Assembly (NCBI RefSeq): GCF_003853415.1
Contig: NZ_QTPP01000005.1
Location: 62,001 to 126,000, forward strand
Length of the DNA stretch: 64,000 nt
Direction: 5' to 3'
Source of the DNA: Burkholderia sp. Bp9142
GTDB lineage: Bacteria; Pseudomonadota; Gammaproteobacteria; Burkholderiales; Burkholderiaceae
Shown here piece by piece: positions 37,886 through 46,810 of this stretch. The first letter of the stretch is position 1. Each line of letters opens with the position of its first letter. Under the pieces are notes generated by a model. It was given only the letters and a program-made list of their open reading frames with translations. It had not been told where the DNA came from and did no database searches. The translations under genes were made by a program, and so were the position numbers.

Positions 37886-38944
37886 ATGCGTATGCGTTGC
37901 ATGTGTCTCGTGATCCATGGGCCGAACGACTTGCGGCTCGAAGAGCAGGACGCGGGCGAGATCGGCCCGGGACAGGTGCGTGTCGATGTCGCGATGGGCG
38001 GCATCTGCGGCTCCGACCTGCATTACTTCCGGCATGGCGGCTTCGGCGCGATCCGGCTGCAGCAGCCGATGGTGCTCGGCCATGAAGTGGCCGGCACGGT
38101 CGCGGCGGTCGCGCCGGACGTGACGTCGGTGAAGGTCGGCGATCGCGTCGCGGTGAATCCGAGCCGCCCGTGCGGCGCGTGCCGCTACTGCCTCGAAGGG
38201 TTGCCGAACCAGTGTCTCGACATGCGCTTCTACGGCAGCGCGATGCGCATGCCGCACGTGCAGGGCGCGTTTCGCAACGCGCTCGTGTGCGACGCCGCGC
38301 AGTGCGTGAAGGTGGCGGACCATGTGCCGCTGTCGCTCGCGGCGCTCGCCGAGCCGTTCGCGGTCGGGCTGCACGCGGTATCGCGCGCGGGCCCGCTGAT
38401 CGGCCGGCGCGTGCTCGTGTCGGGGTGCGGGCCGATCGGTGTGCTGGCGGTCGCGGCGGCGCGCGTGCACGGCGCGGCGGAGATCGTCGCAACCGACGTG
38501 GTCGATGCGCCGCTCGAGGTTGCTCGCGCGCTCGGCGCCGACCGCACGATCAACGCGGCGACCGACGGCGGCTGGGTCGCGCGCCACGGCGCCGACAAGG
38601 GCACGTTCGACGTGATGATCGAGTGTTCGGGCAATGCGCGCGCGCTGCGCGACGGCCTCGACGTGATGCGGCCGCGCGGCGTCGTCGTGCAGCTCGGGCT
38701 CGGCGGCGACGTCAGCCTGCCGCAGAACGTCGTGGTCGCGAAGGAACTGTCGATCTGCGGCTCGTTCCGCTTCCATGCGGAATTCGCGCTCGCGGTGCAG
38801 CTGATCAATGCGGAGCGCGTCGACCTGCGCCCGGCCGTGACGGGCGTGTTTCCGATGCGCGACGCGAACCACGCGTTCGAGCTGGCCGGCGACCGGCAGC
38901 GCGCGATGAAGGTGCTGATCGATTTCGCGGACGAGGGCGCATGA
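37886..38944 (+). CDS. idnD: L-idonate 5-dehydrogenase
   Basis: Zinc-dependent medium-chain dehydrogenase oxidising L-idonate to 5-ketogluconate. The 352-residue protein has catalytic zinc ligands Cys41 and His66-Glu67 (GGICGSDLHY, LGHEVAG), four structural-zinc cysteines at 96, 99, 102 and 110, and the Rossmann loop GCGPIGVLA. GGGAGGAA precedes ATG 37886. Clustered with idnO; product gluconate can enter the GntK-Edd-Eda route present elsewhere in the window. No dedicated transporter is adjacent. Confidence 0.88.
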   Translation: MRMRCMCLVIHGPNDLRLEEQDAGEIGPGQVRVDVAMGGICGSDLHYFRHGGFGAIRLQQPMVLGHEVAGTVAAVAPDVTSVKVGDRVAVNPSRPCGACRYCLEGLPNQCLDMRFYGSAMRMPHVQGAFRNALVCDAAQCVKVADHVPLSLAALAEPFAVGLHAVSRAGPLIGRRVLVSGCGPIGVLAVAAARVHGAAEIVATDVVDAPLEVARALGADRTINAATDGGWVARHGADKGTFDVMIECSGNARALRDGLDVMRPRGVVVQLGLGGDVSLPQNVVVAKELSICGSFRFHAEFALAVQLINAERVDLRPAVTGVFPMRDANHAFELAGDRQRAMKVLIDFADEGA

Positions 38945-38977
38945 TTATCCGCTGATGGCGCGCGATTGCGCCGACGC

Positions 38978-39016
38978 AAAAAAGGCACGCCCGCGGGTTC
39001 GCGGAGCGTGCCTTTT
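38978..39016 (+). terminator. Terminator after idnD
   Basis: AAAAAAGGCACGC and GCGTGCCTTTT form a 7-bp GC stem extended by A/T pairs around a 15-nt loop. With A- and T-tracts on both sides it could work in both directions, ending idnD on the plus strand. Confidence 0.8.
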
Positions 39017-39160
39017 CAATTGATGACGCGGGAGCGGCTTATTGCGTGGCTTGCCGCGCGCCCACGCGCTGCGACGCGAGCCACAGCCGACGTCGCCGCG
39101 AGCGCGCCGACGGTCTCGAGCGGGCCGATCTGCCCGTCGGAATGGCTGCATGACGCTGCG

Positions 39161-39853
39161 TCACGCGCCCGGCGTCGGGAAGAAGATGCCCGCGCGCTGC
39201 GCGGCGTTCGTGATGTGCGTCTCGATCGCGGTGCCGGCCGCTGCCGCATCGCGGGCGATCAGCGCGTCGACGATCGCGCGGTGCTCGTGCCATGTCGACA
39301 GCAGAAGCTCGCGCCGGTAGAACGGCATGCGCTGGCTTTCCTTCATGATGTCCGCGCTGCTGCGCAGCACCGACTCGATCGCCGCGTTGCCCGCGAGATG
39401 GATGATCCGCATGTGGAAGTCGAAGTCGAGCCGCGACGCTTCGTCGAGCGCACTTTCGGTCAGCGCGACGTGCAGGCCGGCGAGGTTGTCCTCGAACCAC
39501 GCGATGTCGTCGTCGGTGACGACGTGCGCGGCCATCCGCGCGGCGAACCCTTCGAGCGCATAGCGCATCTGGTACGTGTCGGGCGGCGACGACTGCTCGG
39601 CGAACTGCCACGGATGGGCGGCCGTCGCCTGCGCGCTTTCGACATACACGCCCTTGCCGGCGCGGATGCGCAGCATCCCGAGCGCCTCGAGCGTGGACAG
39701 CGCCTCGCGCAGCGACGCGCGGCTGATCTCCAGCTCCTCGGAGAGCTGGCGCTGGGCCGGCAGCAGGCTGCCGACCGGATATACGCCTGCCTCGATCCGG
39801 TCGCGGATCGTCGCGATGGCGGCGTCGGTCACGGTGTGCGGAACATTTTTCAT
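39161..39853 (-). CDS. GntR-family (FCD domain) regulator of the ureide operon
   Basis: 230-residue regulator of the FadR/FCD branch: winged helix-turn-helix (VYPVGSLLPAQRQLSEELEISRASLREAL) and an all-helical FCD effector domain with metal-ligand-like residues (Asp in DFDFHMRIIHLAGN, His in TWHEHRAIVDALI). ATG 39853 (MKNVPHTVTDAA) is chosen; the frame is open upstream without protein-like sequence. Divergent from the dctA-alc-allA operon. Palindromes fitting the FadR-type pattern lie before both genes, suggesting autoregulation and control of the operon. Confidence 0.92.
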   Translation of the reverse strand: MKNVPHTVTDAAIATIRDRIEAGVYPVGSLLPAQRQLSEELEISRASLREALSTLEALGMLRIRAGKGVYVESAQATAAHPWQFAEQSSPPDTYQMRYALEGFAARMAAHVVTDDDIAWFEDNLAGLHVALTESALDEASRLDFDFHMRIIHLAGNAAIESVLRSSADIMKESQRMPFYRRELLLSTWHEHRAIVDALIARDAAAAGTAIETHITNAAQRAGIFFPTPGA

Positions 39854-39867
39854 GATGTGAACGATGG

Positions 39868-39880
39868 CCGGTCTGACCGG
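39868..39880. promoter_or_regulatory. FCD/GntR operator O1 (CCGGT-CTG-ACCGG)
   Basis: Perfect 5+3+5 palindrome 15 bp upstream of the regulator start. It matches the GGTNNNACC core found in FadR-subfamily operators and shares its centre with O2. Confidence 0.65.
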
Positions 39881-40039
39881 TATTGTAATCCGCACGCGCG
39901 CGGTGCAAGCGCGGCCTACGGGAAAGCCACGATCAGCCCCCGTTTGGTGCATCGCACGCACACGCGACGGGGCGGGAAATCCCTATTCGATCCGTCCTTG
40001 ACGCGACTATATCGGCTTCCTACTATCCACCATAACATC

Positions 40040-40054
40040 ACTGGTCTTACCAGT
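40040..40054. promoter_or_regulatory. FCD/GntR operator O2 (ACTGGT-CTT-ACCAGT)
   Basis: Perfect 6+3+6 palindrome 41 bp before the dctA start, with the TGGTNNNACCA pattern of FadR-type sites. Shared GGTCT(G/T)ACC core with O1 suggests the same protein binds both, probably repressing the operon. Confidence 0.7.
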
Positions 40055-40095
40055 ATGAACAGACGAAACTGCAACCGTTGGATCGGGAGAGCGCC

Positions 40096-41415
40096 GTGTC
40101 GAAATTCCTCAACTCGCTGTTTGGCCGGGTAGTCGTCGCACTAATCCTGGGGGTCGCGCTCGGCGCGTTCTTCCCGCATTTCGCCGAGTCGCTGCGACCG
40201 CTCGGCGACGGCTTCCTGAAGCTCATCAAGATGGTCATCGGCCCGATCGTGTTCTGCGTCGTGGTCAGCGGGATGGCCAATGCGGGCGACCTGAAGAAGG
40301 TCGGCCGGGTCGGCCTGAAGGCCGTCATCTACTTCGAGATCATGACGACGCTCGCGCTCGGCATCGGTCTGGTACTCGCGTGGCTCACGCGCCCGGGCGT
40401 CGGGATGAACATCGACCTGCGCTCGCTCGACGCGGCCTCGCTCGCGTCGTACGCGAAGAACGCCGAAAGCCTGAAGGACACGGCCGGCTACCTGATGAAG
40501 ATCATCCCCGACACCGCGATCGACGCGTTCGCGAAGGGCGACATCCTGCAGATCCTTGTGTTCGCGGTGCTGTTCGGCTCCGCGCTGTCGCTGCTCGGCG
40601 ACAAGGCGCAGCGCGTGAACAGCCTGATCGAGGAACTGTCGCACGTGTTCTTCCGCATCATCGGCTTCATCATCAAGCTTGCACCGCTCGGCGTGCTCGG
40701 CGCGATCGCGTTCACGACCGGCAAGTACGGGGTCGCATCGCTCAAGCAGCTCGGCTATCTCGTCGCGGTGTTCTACCTGAGCTGCTTCGTGTTCGTCACG
40801 GTCGTGCTGGGCGCGGTGATGCGCATGGCGGGCTTCTCGGTGTTCAAGCTGATCCGCTACCTGCGCGAGGAACTGTCGATCGTGCTCGGCACGGCATCGT
40901 CGGACGCGGTGCTGCCGCAGGTGATGAGCAAGCTCGAATACATGGGCATCAAGGATTCGACGGTCGGCCTCGTGATTCCGACCGGCTATTCGTTCAACCT
41001 CGACGGCTTCTCGATCTACCTGACGCTCGCCGTGCTGTTCATCGCGCAGGCCACCAACACGCCGCTGTCCACGCATGACCTGATCGTCGTGCTGCTCGTG
41101 TCGCTCGTCACGTCGAAGGGCGCGCACGGAATTCCGGGCTCGGCGATCGTGATCCTCGCGGCGACGCTGTCGGCGATTCCCGCGATTCCGGTGCTGGGCC
41201 TCGTGCTGATCCTGCCGGTCGACTGGTTCGTCGGGATCGCCCGCGCGCTGACCAACCTGATCGGCAACTGCGTTGCGACGGTGGTCGTCGCGGTGTGGGA
41301 AAACGACATCGATCGGGCCCGCGCGAAGCGCGTGCTGAACCGCGAACTGCGCTACGTGGCCGACGCGCAGGGCAGCGACGCACCGGTCGCCGGCGACCAG
41401 GCGCACGCGCTCTGA
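40096..41415 (+). CDS. DctA-family dicarboxylate/amino-acid:cation symporter
   Basis: Inner-membrane secondary transporter of the DAACS family, 439 residues, with about eight membrane helices and two re-entrant loops. Diagnostic segments are [17 protein letters not shown] (serine-rich hairpin) and [16 protein letters not shown] (NMDGT-like substrate/cation site). GTG 40096 follows GGGAGA; a TTG 18 bp upstream is less likely. It is nearly DctA in sequence pattern, but its place in front of allantoicase and ureidoglycolate lyase suggests import of an anionic ureide or glyoxylate-related compound. Substrate is inference. Confidence 0.88.
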   Translation: MSKFLNSLFGRVVVALILGVALGAFFPHFAESLRPLGDGFLKLIKMVIGPIVFCVVVSGMANAGDLKKVGRVGLKAVIYFEIMTTLALGIGLVLAWLTRPGVGMNIDLRSLDAASLASYAKNAESLKDTAGYLMKIIPDTAIDAFAKGDILQILVFAVLFGSALSLLGDKAQRVNSLIEELSHVFFRIIGFIIKLAPLGVLGAIAFTTGKYGVASLKQLGYLVAVFYLSCFVFVTVVLGAVMRMAGFSVFKLIRYLREELSIVLGTASSDAVLPQVMSKLEYMGIKDSTVGLVIPTGYSFNLDGFSIYLTLAVLFIAQATNTPLSTHDLIVVLLVSLVTSKGAHGIPGSAIVILAATLSAIPAIPVLGLVLILPVDWFVGIARALTNLIGNCVATVVVAVWENDIDRARAKRVLNRELRYVADAQGSDAPVAGDQAHAL

Positions 41416-41470
41416 GCGCACCCCCGCGCGAAGCGGCTTCCCCGACCGCGTCGCGCGATCGACTTCCCGC

Positions 41471-41494
41471 GGCCGGCGCGACGACGCGCCGGCC
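41471..41494 (+). other. Intercistronic hairpin between dctA-type gene and alc
   Basis: GGCCGGCGCG-ACGA-CGCGCCGGCC is a perfect 10-bp stem with a tetraloop, 24 bp before the alc ATG and without a U-tract. It may protect the upstream message or set unequal expression of transporter and enzymes. Confidence 0.5.
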
Positions 41495-41518
41495 CCTCTA
41501 AAGATCAATGGAGACGAC

Positions 41519-42526
41519 ATGGCAGCCCCCATCCTCGACCCGAACGCGCCGGCCTTCACGCGACGCTACATGAACCTCGCCGACCCGCGCCTGGGCGCGC
41601 AGGCGCTGTTCGCCAGCGACGAATTCTTCGCACCGAAGGAGCGCATGCTGAATCCCGAGCCGGCGGTCTTCATTCCCGGCAAGTACGACGACCACGGCAA
41701 GTGGATGGACGGCTGGGAGACACGCCGCAAGCGCACCACCGGCCATGACTTCTGCGTGGTCCGGCTGGCGCGGCCGGGCGTGATTTACGGCGTCGATCTC
41801 GATACGAGCCACTTCACCGGCAACTTCCCGCCGGCCGCGTCGATCGAGGCCTGCGCGGTGGACGGCGACACGCCGCCGGACGACGCCGAATGGCGCACGA
41901 TCGTTCCCGCGACGACGCTGCAGGGCAATTCGCATCACTACGTGAGCGTCGACGATGCGCGGCCGGTCACGCACCTGCGCGTGAACCTGTATCCGGACGG
42001 CGGGCTCGCGCGGCTGCGCGTGTACGGCCAGCCGCAGCGCGACTGGCGCCACGTGCCGGCGGGCGAGCTCGTCGATCTCGCGGCGATCGAGAACGGCGGC
42101 TACCTGGTGGCCGCGAACAACCAGCACTTCGGCCCGGCCTCGCAGATGCTGATGCCGGGGCGCGGCGCGAACATGGGCGACGGCTGGGAAACGCGGCGCC
42201 GCCGCGAGCCCGGCAACGACTGGGCGATCGTCGCGCTGGCGCGGCCGGGCATCATCCGGCGCGTGGAGGTCGATACGGCGTTCTTCAAGGGCAACTTCCC
42301 CGACCGCTGTTCGCTGCAGGCCGCGCGGGTCACGGGCGGCACCGACGATTCGCTCGTCACGCAGGCGATGTTCTGGGCCGAACTGCTCGGCGAGCAGAAG
42401 CTGCAGATGGACCACGTGCATACGTTCGACCAGCTCGCGGCACTCGGCCCCGTCACGCACGTGCGCTTCAACATCTTCCCGGACGGCGGCGTGTCGCGCC
42501 TGCGTCTGTGGGGCGATCCGGCTTGA
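41519..42526 (+). CDS. alc: Allantoicase
   Basis: Hydrolyses allantoate to ureidoglycolate and urea. The 335-residue protein shows the two tandem allantoicase repeats: [24 protein letters not shown] with [14 protein letters not shown] in the first half, and [25 protein letters not shown] with [14 protein letters not shown] in the second. ATG 41519 follows GGAGACGAC. allA starts 14 bp after the stop. Uricase and allantoinase genes are not in the window. Confidence 0.95.
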   Translation: MAAPILDPNAPAFTRRYMNLADPRLGAQALFASDEFFAPKERMLNPEPAVFIPGKYDDHGKWMDGWETRRKRTTGHDFCVVRLARPGVIYGVDLDTSHFTGNFPPAASIEACAVDGDTPPDDAEWRTIVPATTLQGNSHHYVSVDDARPVTHLRVNLYPDGGLARLRVYGQPQRDWRHVPAGELVDLAAIENGGYLVAANNQHFGPASQMLMPGRGANMGDGWETRRRREPGNDWAIVALARPGIIRRVEVDTAFFKGNFPDRCSLQAARVTGGTDDSLVTQAMFWAELLGEQKLQMDHVHTFDQLAALGPVTHVRFNIFPDGGVSRLRLWGDPA

Positions 42527-42540
42527 AGGAGGGCAAGGGC

Positions 42541-43065
42541 ATGAGCGCACCCCGCATCCTGCGCGTCGAGCGCCTGACCCGCGAGGCGTTCGCGCCGTTC
42601 GGCGACGTGATCGCGCTCGAAGGCGCGCGGCACTTTCCGATCAACGGCGGCACGACCGAGCGCTTCCACGATCTCGCGACGATCGACGTCTGCGCGGACG
42701 GCGGCCGGCCGCTCGTCAGCGTGTTTCGCGCGCAGCCGCGCGCGCTGCCGGTCGCGATCACGCTGATGGAGCGGCATCCGCACGGCAGCCAGGCATTCAT
42801 CCCGCTGGCGGCCGTGTCGCGCTACGCGATCGTCGTCGCGCCGGCCGGCGAGTTCCGGCCCGACGCGATGCGCGCGTTCCTGGCCGAAGGCTGGCAGGGC
42901 GTGAATTACGCGAAGGGTGTCTGGCACCATCCGCTGCTCGCGCTCGACGCGGTCAGCGACTTCGTGATCGTCGACCGCGGCGGCCCGCAGCCGAACTGCG
43001 ACGAGATTCCGCTCGACGACGCGTGGGCGCTCGAGTTCGAGCCGGCGCGCGCGAGCGCGGCCTGA
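42541..43065 (+). CDS. allA: Ureidoglycolate lyase
   Basis: Splits ureidoglycolate into glyoxylate and urea. The 174-residue cupin-like protein has [14 protein letters not shown], the [11 protein letters not shown] segment with likely metal or substrate histidine, and [14 protein letters not shown], all characteristic of AllA. Last gene of the transporter-alc-allA operon, preceded by a GGAGGGC ribosome-binding site. Confidence 0.95.
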   Translation: MSAPRILRVERLTREAFAPFGDVIALEGARHFPINGGTTERFHDLATIDVCADGGRPLVSVFRAQPRALPVAITLMERHPHGSQAFIPLAAVSRYAIVVAPAGEFRPDAMRAFLAEGWQGVNYAKGVWHHPLLALDAVSDFVIVDRGGPQPNCDEIPLDDAWALEFEPARASAA

Positions 43066-43179
43066 CGCGCGCGAAGGCGGGATCACGCATCAGGCTCAGG
43101 CGTCGATCATCGAGCATCGACGATCGCGCGGCGGCGGCACGGCTCGCCGCCGCACGATCGATTGAAAACGTTCCGGCCC

Positions 43180-43210
43180 GGCCCGCACGCGACGCGCGGG
43201 CCGCTTTCAT
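43180..43210 (+). terminator. Possible terminator of the allA operon
   Basis: GGCCCGC and GCGGGCC pair around a 9-nt loop, followed by GCTTTCATT. About 115 bp after the allA stop; weak U-tract. Confidence 0.4.
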
Positions 43211-43221
43211 TCCTGTCCCGA

Positions 43222-43261
43222 AAAGAACACGGCCCGGGCGGCGAGATGCCGGCCGGGCCGT
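43222..43261 (-). terminator. Terminator of fur
   Basis: ACGGCCCGG and CCGGGCCGT form a 9-bp stem with an inner 4-bp extension past one G-G mismatch. On the minus strand it is followed by GTTCTTTT. It starts about 24 bp after the fur stop. Confidence 0.6.
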
Positions 43262-43284
43262 CGCGCATGCGCGCAGGATGCGGA

Positions 43285-43713
43285 TCAGTGCTTGCGGTGC
43301 GGGCAGTTCTCGGTCGTGCAGGAACCGTACATCGCGAGCGAGTGTTCCTGGAGCCGGAAGCCGCGTTCCTTCGCGATCGCCTGCTGGCGGCCTTCGATCT
43401 CGGCATCGAAGAATTCCTCGACACGGCCGCAATCGAGGCAGACGAGGTGATCGTGGTGCGAACCTTCATTCAGTTCGAACACGGCCTTGCCGGATTCGAA
43501 GTTGCTGCGCGTGAGCAGGCCGGCTTGCTCGAACTGCGTGAGCACGCGGTAAACGGTGGCAAGCCCGATGTCGAGCTGCTCGTTGAGCAGGTTGCGGTAG
43601 ACGTCTTCGGCCGTCAGGTGACGCACGGGGCTCTGCTGGAAGATCTCGAGAATCTTGAGGCGCGGTAGGGTGGCCTTTAGCCCGATATTCTTGAGATCCG
43701 TCGGATTGGTCAT
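43285..43713 (-). CDS. fur: Ferric uptake regulator Fur
   Basis: Iron-dependent repressor of iron acquisition. The 142-residue protein has the winged helix in the first 80 residues ([16 protein letters not shown] ... [19 protein letters not shown]), then the metal-binding HHDH at 86-89, CxxC cysteines at 92 and 95, and CTTENC with Cys132 and Cys137. Divergent from bamE with a 142-bp gap, as in many proteobacteria. No classical 19-bp Fur box was noticed in the gap. Confidence 0.97.
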   Translation of the reverse strand: MTNPTDLKNIGLKATLPRLKILEIFQQSPVRHLTAEDVYRNLLNEQLDIGLATVYRVLTQFEQAGLLTRSNFESGKAVFELNEGSHHDHLVCLDCGRVEEFFDAEIEGRQQAIAKERGFRLQEHSLAMYGSCTTENCPHRKH

Positions 43714-43731
43714 GGCTAGGCATCCCTAGAG

Positions 43732-43737
43732 TACAAT
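43732..43737 (+). promoter_or_regulatory. Candidate -10 element for bamE
   Basis: TACAAT, 19 bp from the fur start codon on the opposite strand and about 120 bp before the bamE ATG. No -35 was verified. Confidence 0.35.
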
Positions 43738-43855
43738 GCAGGGCTTCAATGTTACCGGCTTTTCGCCGTTCCAGAAACACGCGCGACCCGCGACGCGGGC
43801 CAGCACGGTGACGGAAATGTTCCCGGAATCTCTTTCGCACTTTCAGAGGAGTCGC

Positions 43856-44659
43856 ATGCGGAGTGCCATCATCGCTGCCGCCGCCGTTGCCGCGCTGGCT
43901 GGTTGTTCGTCGTACGACAGCGTGACGCAGCGCATCGCGCAGAGCATCACGCCCTATCGGATCACTGTCGTGCAGGGCAACTTCGTGTCGCAGGAGAAGG
44001 CCGCGCAGCTGCAGGCCGGGATGACGCGCGAGCAGGTCCGCGCGTTGCTCGGCACGCCGCTGCTGTCGGACATGTTCCATGCCGACCGCTGGGATTACCT
44101 CTTTTACTTCAAGCGCGGCTCGACGTCCGTCGTCCAGCAGCGCGACCTCGTGCTGACGTTCTCGGGCGATCGCCTCGCGAGCTGGTCGGGCGCCGAGAAC
44201 CTGCCGTCCGAACTCGACCTGCTGGCCGATATCGACGGCGACCGCGGCGGCAAGAAGGCGAAGGCCGCCGCCGCGGCGAAGAAGGCGGCCGAAGCCGCTG
44301 CCGCTGCGAGCGCCGCGCAGGCTGCCGCTGCCGCGAGCCCGTCCGCCGGGGCGGCATCCGGCGCGGCGGTCGACCAGGATGCGAATGCCCAGGCGGCGCG
44401 CGCGGCGAACCGCGCGACCAACCAGGTGTCGGGCCAGGGCGCGACCGCCCGCCGCTTCACGCCGTCCGCGCAGGCCTCGGCCGGCGCGCCGGTGCCGGGC
44501 GGCCAGCCGCCGGGCGCCGCGCCGGCGATCCAGCCGCAGTTCCAGTTCCATCGGCCGCCGCAGCCGAACGTGCCGAGCGAGGCGTCGCCGCCCGTCGGCC
44601 CGCAAGGCTCCGACAACCTGCAGAACCAGCCGCTCACCGCGCCGGCCCAGTCGCAGTAA
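43856..44659 (+). CDS. bamE: Outer membrane assembly lipoprotein BamE/OmlA with long C-terminal extension
   Basis: Lipoprotein of the BAM complex that inserts beta-barrel proteins in the outer membrane. Lipobox LAGC puts the lipidated Cys at residue 17. The BamE domain spans about 30-125 (NFVSQEKAAQLQAGMTREQVRALLGTP, LFYFKRG). After it come an Ala/Lys-rich segment (about 138-165) and a Pro/Gln/Ala-rich tail, giving 267 residues against 113 for E. coli BamE. AGAGGAG precedes ATG 43856. dapB follows 65 bp downstream. Confidence 0.93.
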   Translation: MRSAIIAAAAVAALAGCSSYDSVTQRIAQSITPYRITVVQGNFVSQEKAAQLQAGMTREQVRALLGTPLLSDMFHADRWDYLFYFKRGSTSVVQQRDLVLTFSGDRLASWSGAENLPSELDLLADIDGDRGGKKAKAAAAAKKAAEAAAAASAAQAAAAASPSAGAASGAAVDQDANAQAARAANRATNQVSGQGATARRFTPSAQASAGAPVPGGQPPGAAPAIQPQFQFHRPPQPNVPSEASPPVGPQGSDNLQNQPLTAPAQSQ

Positions 44660-44724
44660 GCGGCCAGCGTGCGGAAACAGGGCGGCATGCGCCGCCCGCC
44701 TTTAGACCTGTCGTGTAGAAAGCC

Positions 44725-45522
44725 ATGAAGATTGCGATTGCCGGTGCATCGGGCCGTATGGGCCGGATGCTGATCGAAGCCGTTCTCAACGATTCCGACG
44801 CGCAGCTCGTCGGCGCGCTCGACCGCGCCGATTCGCCGTTCCTCGGCCAGGACGCAGGTGCGTTCCTGGGCAAGGAAACCGGGATCAAGCTGACCGACGA
44901 CCTCGATGCCGTGTTCGCGCAGGCCGACTACCTGATCGACTTCACGCGGCCGGAAGGCACGATCGCGCACGTCGCGGCCGCGCTGCGCCACGACGTGAAG
45001 CTCGTGATCGGCACGACCGGCTTCACCGCCGAGCAGAAGGCCGAGCTGCAGGCCGCGGCAGGCAGGATCGGCATCGTGTTCGCGGCGAACATGAGCGTCG
45101 GCGTGAACGTCACGCTGAAGCTGCTCGAATTCGCGGCGAAGCATTTCTCGCACGGTTACGACATCGAGATCATCGAGGCGCACCACCGTCACAAGGTCGA
45201 CGCGCCGTCGGGTACCGCGCTGATGATGGGCGAGGCCGTGGCCGGCGCGCTCGGGCGCTCGCTCGACGACTGCGCGGTATACGGCCGCCAGGGCGTGACG
45301 GGCGAACGCGATCCGTCGACGATCGGCTTCGCGGCCGTGCGCGGCGGCGACATCGTCGGCGATCACACGGTGCTGTTCGCCGGGATCGGCGAACGGATCG
45401 AGATCACGCACAAGTCGTCGAGCCGCGTGTCGTACGCGCAGGGCGCGCTGCGTGCGGTCCGCTTCCTGTCGGCGCGCGGCGCCGGCCTGTTCGACATGCA
45501 GGACGTGCTCGGCCTGCGCTGA
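44725..45522 (+). CDS. dapB: 4-hydroxy-tetrahydrodipicolinate reductase
   Basis: NAD(P)H-dependent step of lysine and diaminopimelate synthesis. The 265-residue protein has the Rossmann loop [11 protein letters not shown] at 5-15, [12 protein letters not shown], and the substrate motif [19 protein letters not shown] 44725. Located between bamE and the exbB-like gene; the fur/bamE/dapB arrangement is conserved in Burkholderiales. Confidence 0.97.
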   Translation: MKIAIAGASGRMGRMLIEAVLNDSDAQLVGALDRADSPFLGQDAGAFLGKETGIKLTDDLDAVFAQADYLIDFTRPEGTIAHVAAALRHDVKLVIGTTGFTAEQKAELQAAAGRIGIVFAANMSVGVNVTLKLLEFAAKHFSHGYDIEIIEAHHRHKVDAPSGTALMMGEAVAGALGRSLDDCAVYGRQGVTGERDPSTIGFAAVRGGDIVGDHTVLFAGIGERIEITHKSSSRVSYAQGALRAVRFLSARGAGLFDMQDVLGLR

Positions 45523-45541
45523 CCCACACGGGGAAACTCCG

Positions 45542-46210
45542 ATGGCGATTCCCACCGGCGTTGTCCACTACCTCGAAAGCGGCGATGCGATCACGCACGC
45601 CGTCGCCTATGTGCTGCTGGCGATGTCCGTCGCCAGCTGGTGCTTCCTCGTCATGAAAGCCTGGCTGCTGGTCCGCGCGAAGCGGCAGGGGCCGCGCGCG
45701 CTCGCCGCGTTCTGGCGCGCGGCGTCGCTCGACGCGGGCATCGCCGCGCTCGCCGGCACCGATCGCGAGCGCGTGTTCGTGCCGCTCGCCGAAGCCGCGC
45801 GCGATGCGGCCGACGAACACGATCCGGCCGCGCTGGCCGCGCGTGTCGAGCGCAGCGAACGCGTGCTGCGCGCGCTGCGTCACGCGATGCTGCGCTCGCA
45901 GCGGCGGCTCGAGTTCGGCCAGGTGCTGCTCGCGTCGATCGGCAGCACCGCGCCGTTCGTCGGGCTGCTCGGCACCGTGTGGGGCATCTACCACGCGCTC
46001 GGCAGCATCGCCGCGAGCGGGCAGGCGCAGATCGAGAACGTCGCGGGGCCGGTCGGCGAGGCGCTGATCATGACCGCGTTCGGGCTCGTCGTCGCGATCC
46101 CCGCGGTGCTCGCCTACAACATCCTCGGGCGGCTCGTGCGCCAGCTCGCCGAGGAGCTCGACGGCTTCGCGCGCGACCTGCACGTATTCGTGTGCGCGCA
46201 AGGCGCCTGA
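45542..46210 (+). CDS. MotA/TolQ/ExbB-family proton channel protein
   Basis: Inner-membrane protein of 222 residues with three membrane segments: about 16-40, 125-150 and 165-190. The second contains the family hallmark STAPFVGLLGTVWGI and the third GEALIMTAFGLVVAIPAVLAYN. With the ExbD-like partner 22 bp downstream it should form a proton-driven motor. No tonB, tolA or tolB neighbour, so which receptor system it powers is uncertain. Starts 19 bp after dapB. Confidence 0.9.
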   Translation: MAIPTGVVHYLESGDAITHAVAYVLLAMSVASWCFLVMKAWLLVRAKRQGPRALAAFWRAASLDAGIAALAGTDRERVFVPLAEAARDAADEHDPAALAARVERSERVLRALRHAMLRSQRRLEFGQVLLASIGSTAPFVGLLGTVWGIYHALGSIAASGQAQIENVAGPVGEALIMTAFGLVVAIPAVLAYNILGRLVRQLAEELDGFARDLHVFVCAQGA

Positions 46211-46232
46211 CGCGCGGCCGGGAGGAACGACC

Positions 46233-46697
46233 ATGGCATTCGGCGGACTGGAGCACCACAAGACGTCCGCGCCGATGGCGGAGATCAACATGACGCCGCT
46301 GATCGACGTGATGCTCGTGCTGCTCGTCATCTTCATCATCACCGCGCCGCTGATGACGCACGCGATCCGGCTCGACCTGCCGAAGGTCGCGGCCAGCGTC
46401 GCGCGCGACACGCCGCAAGCGGTCACGCTGTCGATCGATGACGCCGGCAAGCTGTACTGGGACGACACACCCGTCGCACTCGACGCGCTGCCGGCGCGCT
46501 TGCGGGCCGCCGCCGCGAGCGCCGCACCGCCCGAGCTGCGGCTGCGCGCGTCGCGCGCGACCCGCTACGACGTGATCGCGCAGGTGATGGGCGCCGCGCA
46601 GGCCGCGGGCCTCGTGCGGATCGGCTTCGTCACCGACGTGCCGCCGGCGGGCGCCGCGCCGGCTGCCGCGCCGGCTGCCGCGGGCGCGAAACCCTGA
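46233..46697 (+). CDS. ExbD/TolR-family biopolymer transport protein
   Basis: 154-residue partner of the ExbB-like protein: short cytoplasmic N-terminus, a single membrane helix containing the proton-carrying Asp25 in MTPLIDVMLVLLVIF, and a periplasmic domain. An Ala/Pro-rich tail ends the protein. GGGAGGAA precedes ATG 46233. Likely acts in energised transport across the outer membrane. Confidence 0.9.
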   Translation: MAFGGLEHHKTSAPMAEINMTPLIDVMLVLLVIFIITAPLMTHAIRLDLPKVAASVARDTPQAVTLSIDDAGKLYWDDTPVALDALPARLRAAAASAAPPELRLRASRATRYDVIAQVMGAAQAAGLVRIGFVTDVPPAGAAPAAAPAAAGAKP

Positions 46698-46778
46698 CCT
46701 GTCGGCTGCCTGCGAGCCCCGTGCAGGCAAGAATGCGTCCCGTCCCGCGAGACCGGCCGTACCGCCCGCCACGGACGG

Positions 46779-46784
46779 TATAAT
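46779..46784 (+). promoter_or_regulatory. Consensus -10 (TATAAT) of leuS
   Basis: Exact TATAAT, 193 bp before the leuS ATG. No good -35 was seen 16-18 bp upstream. Transcription from here would place a long inverted repeat within the first ~60 nt of the leader. Confidence 0.55.
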
Positions 46785-46810
46785 CGTCGTTTTCGCCCGG
46801 TTGGCAGGGT

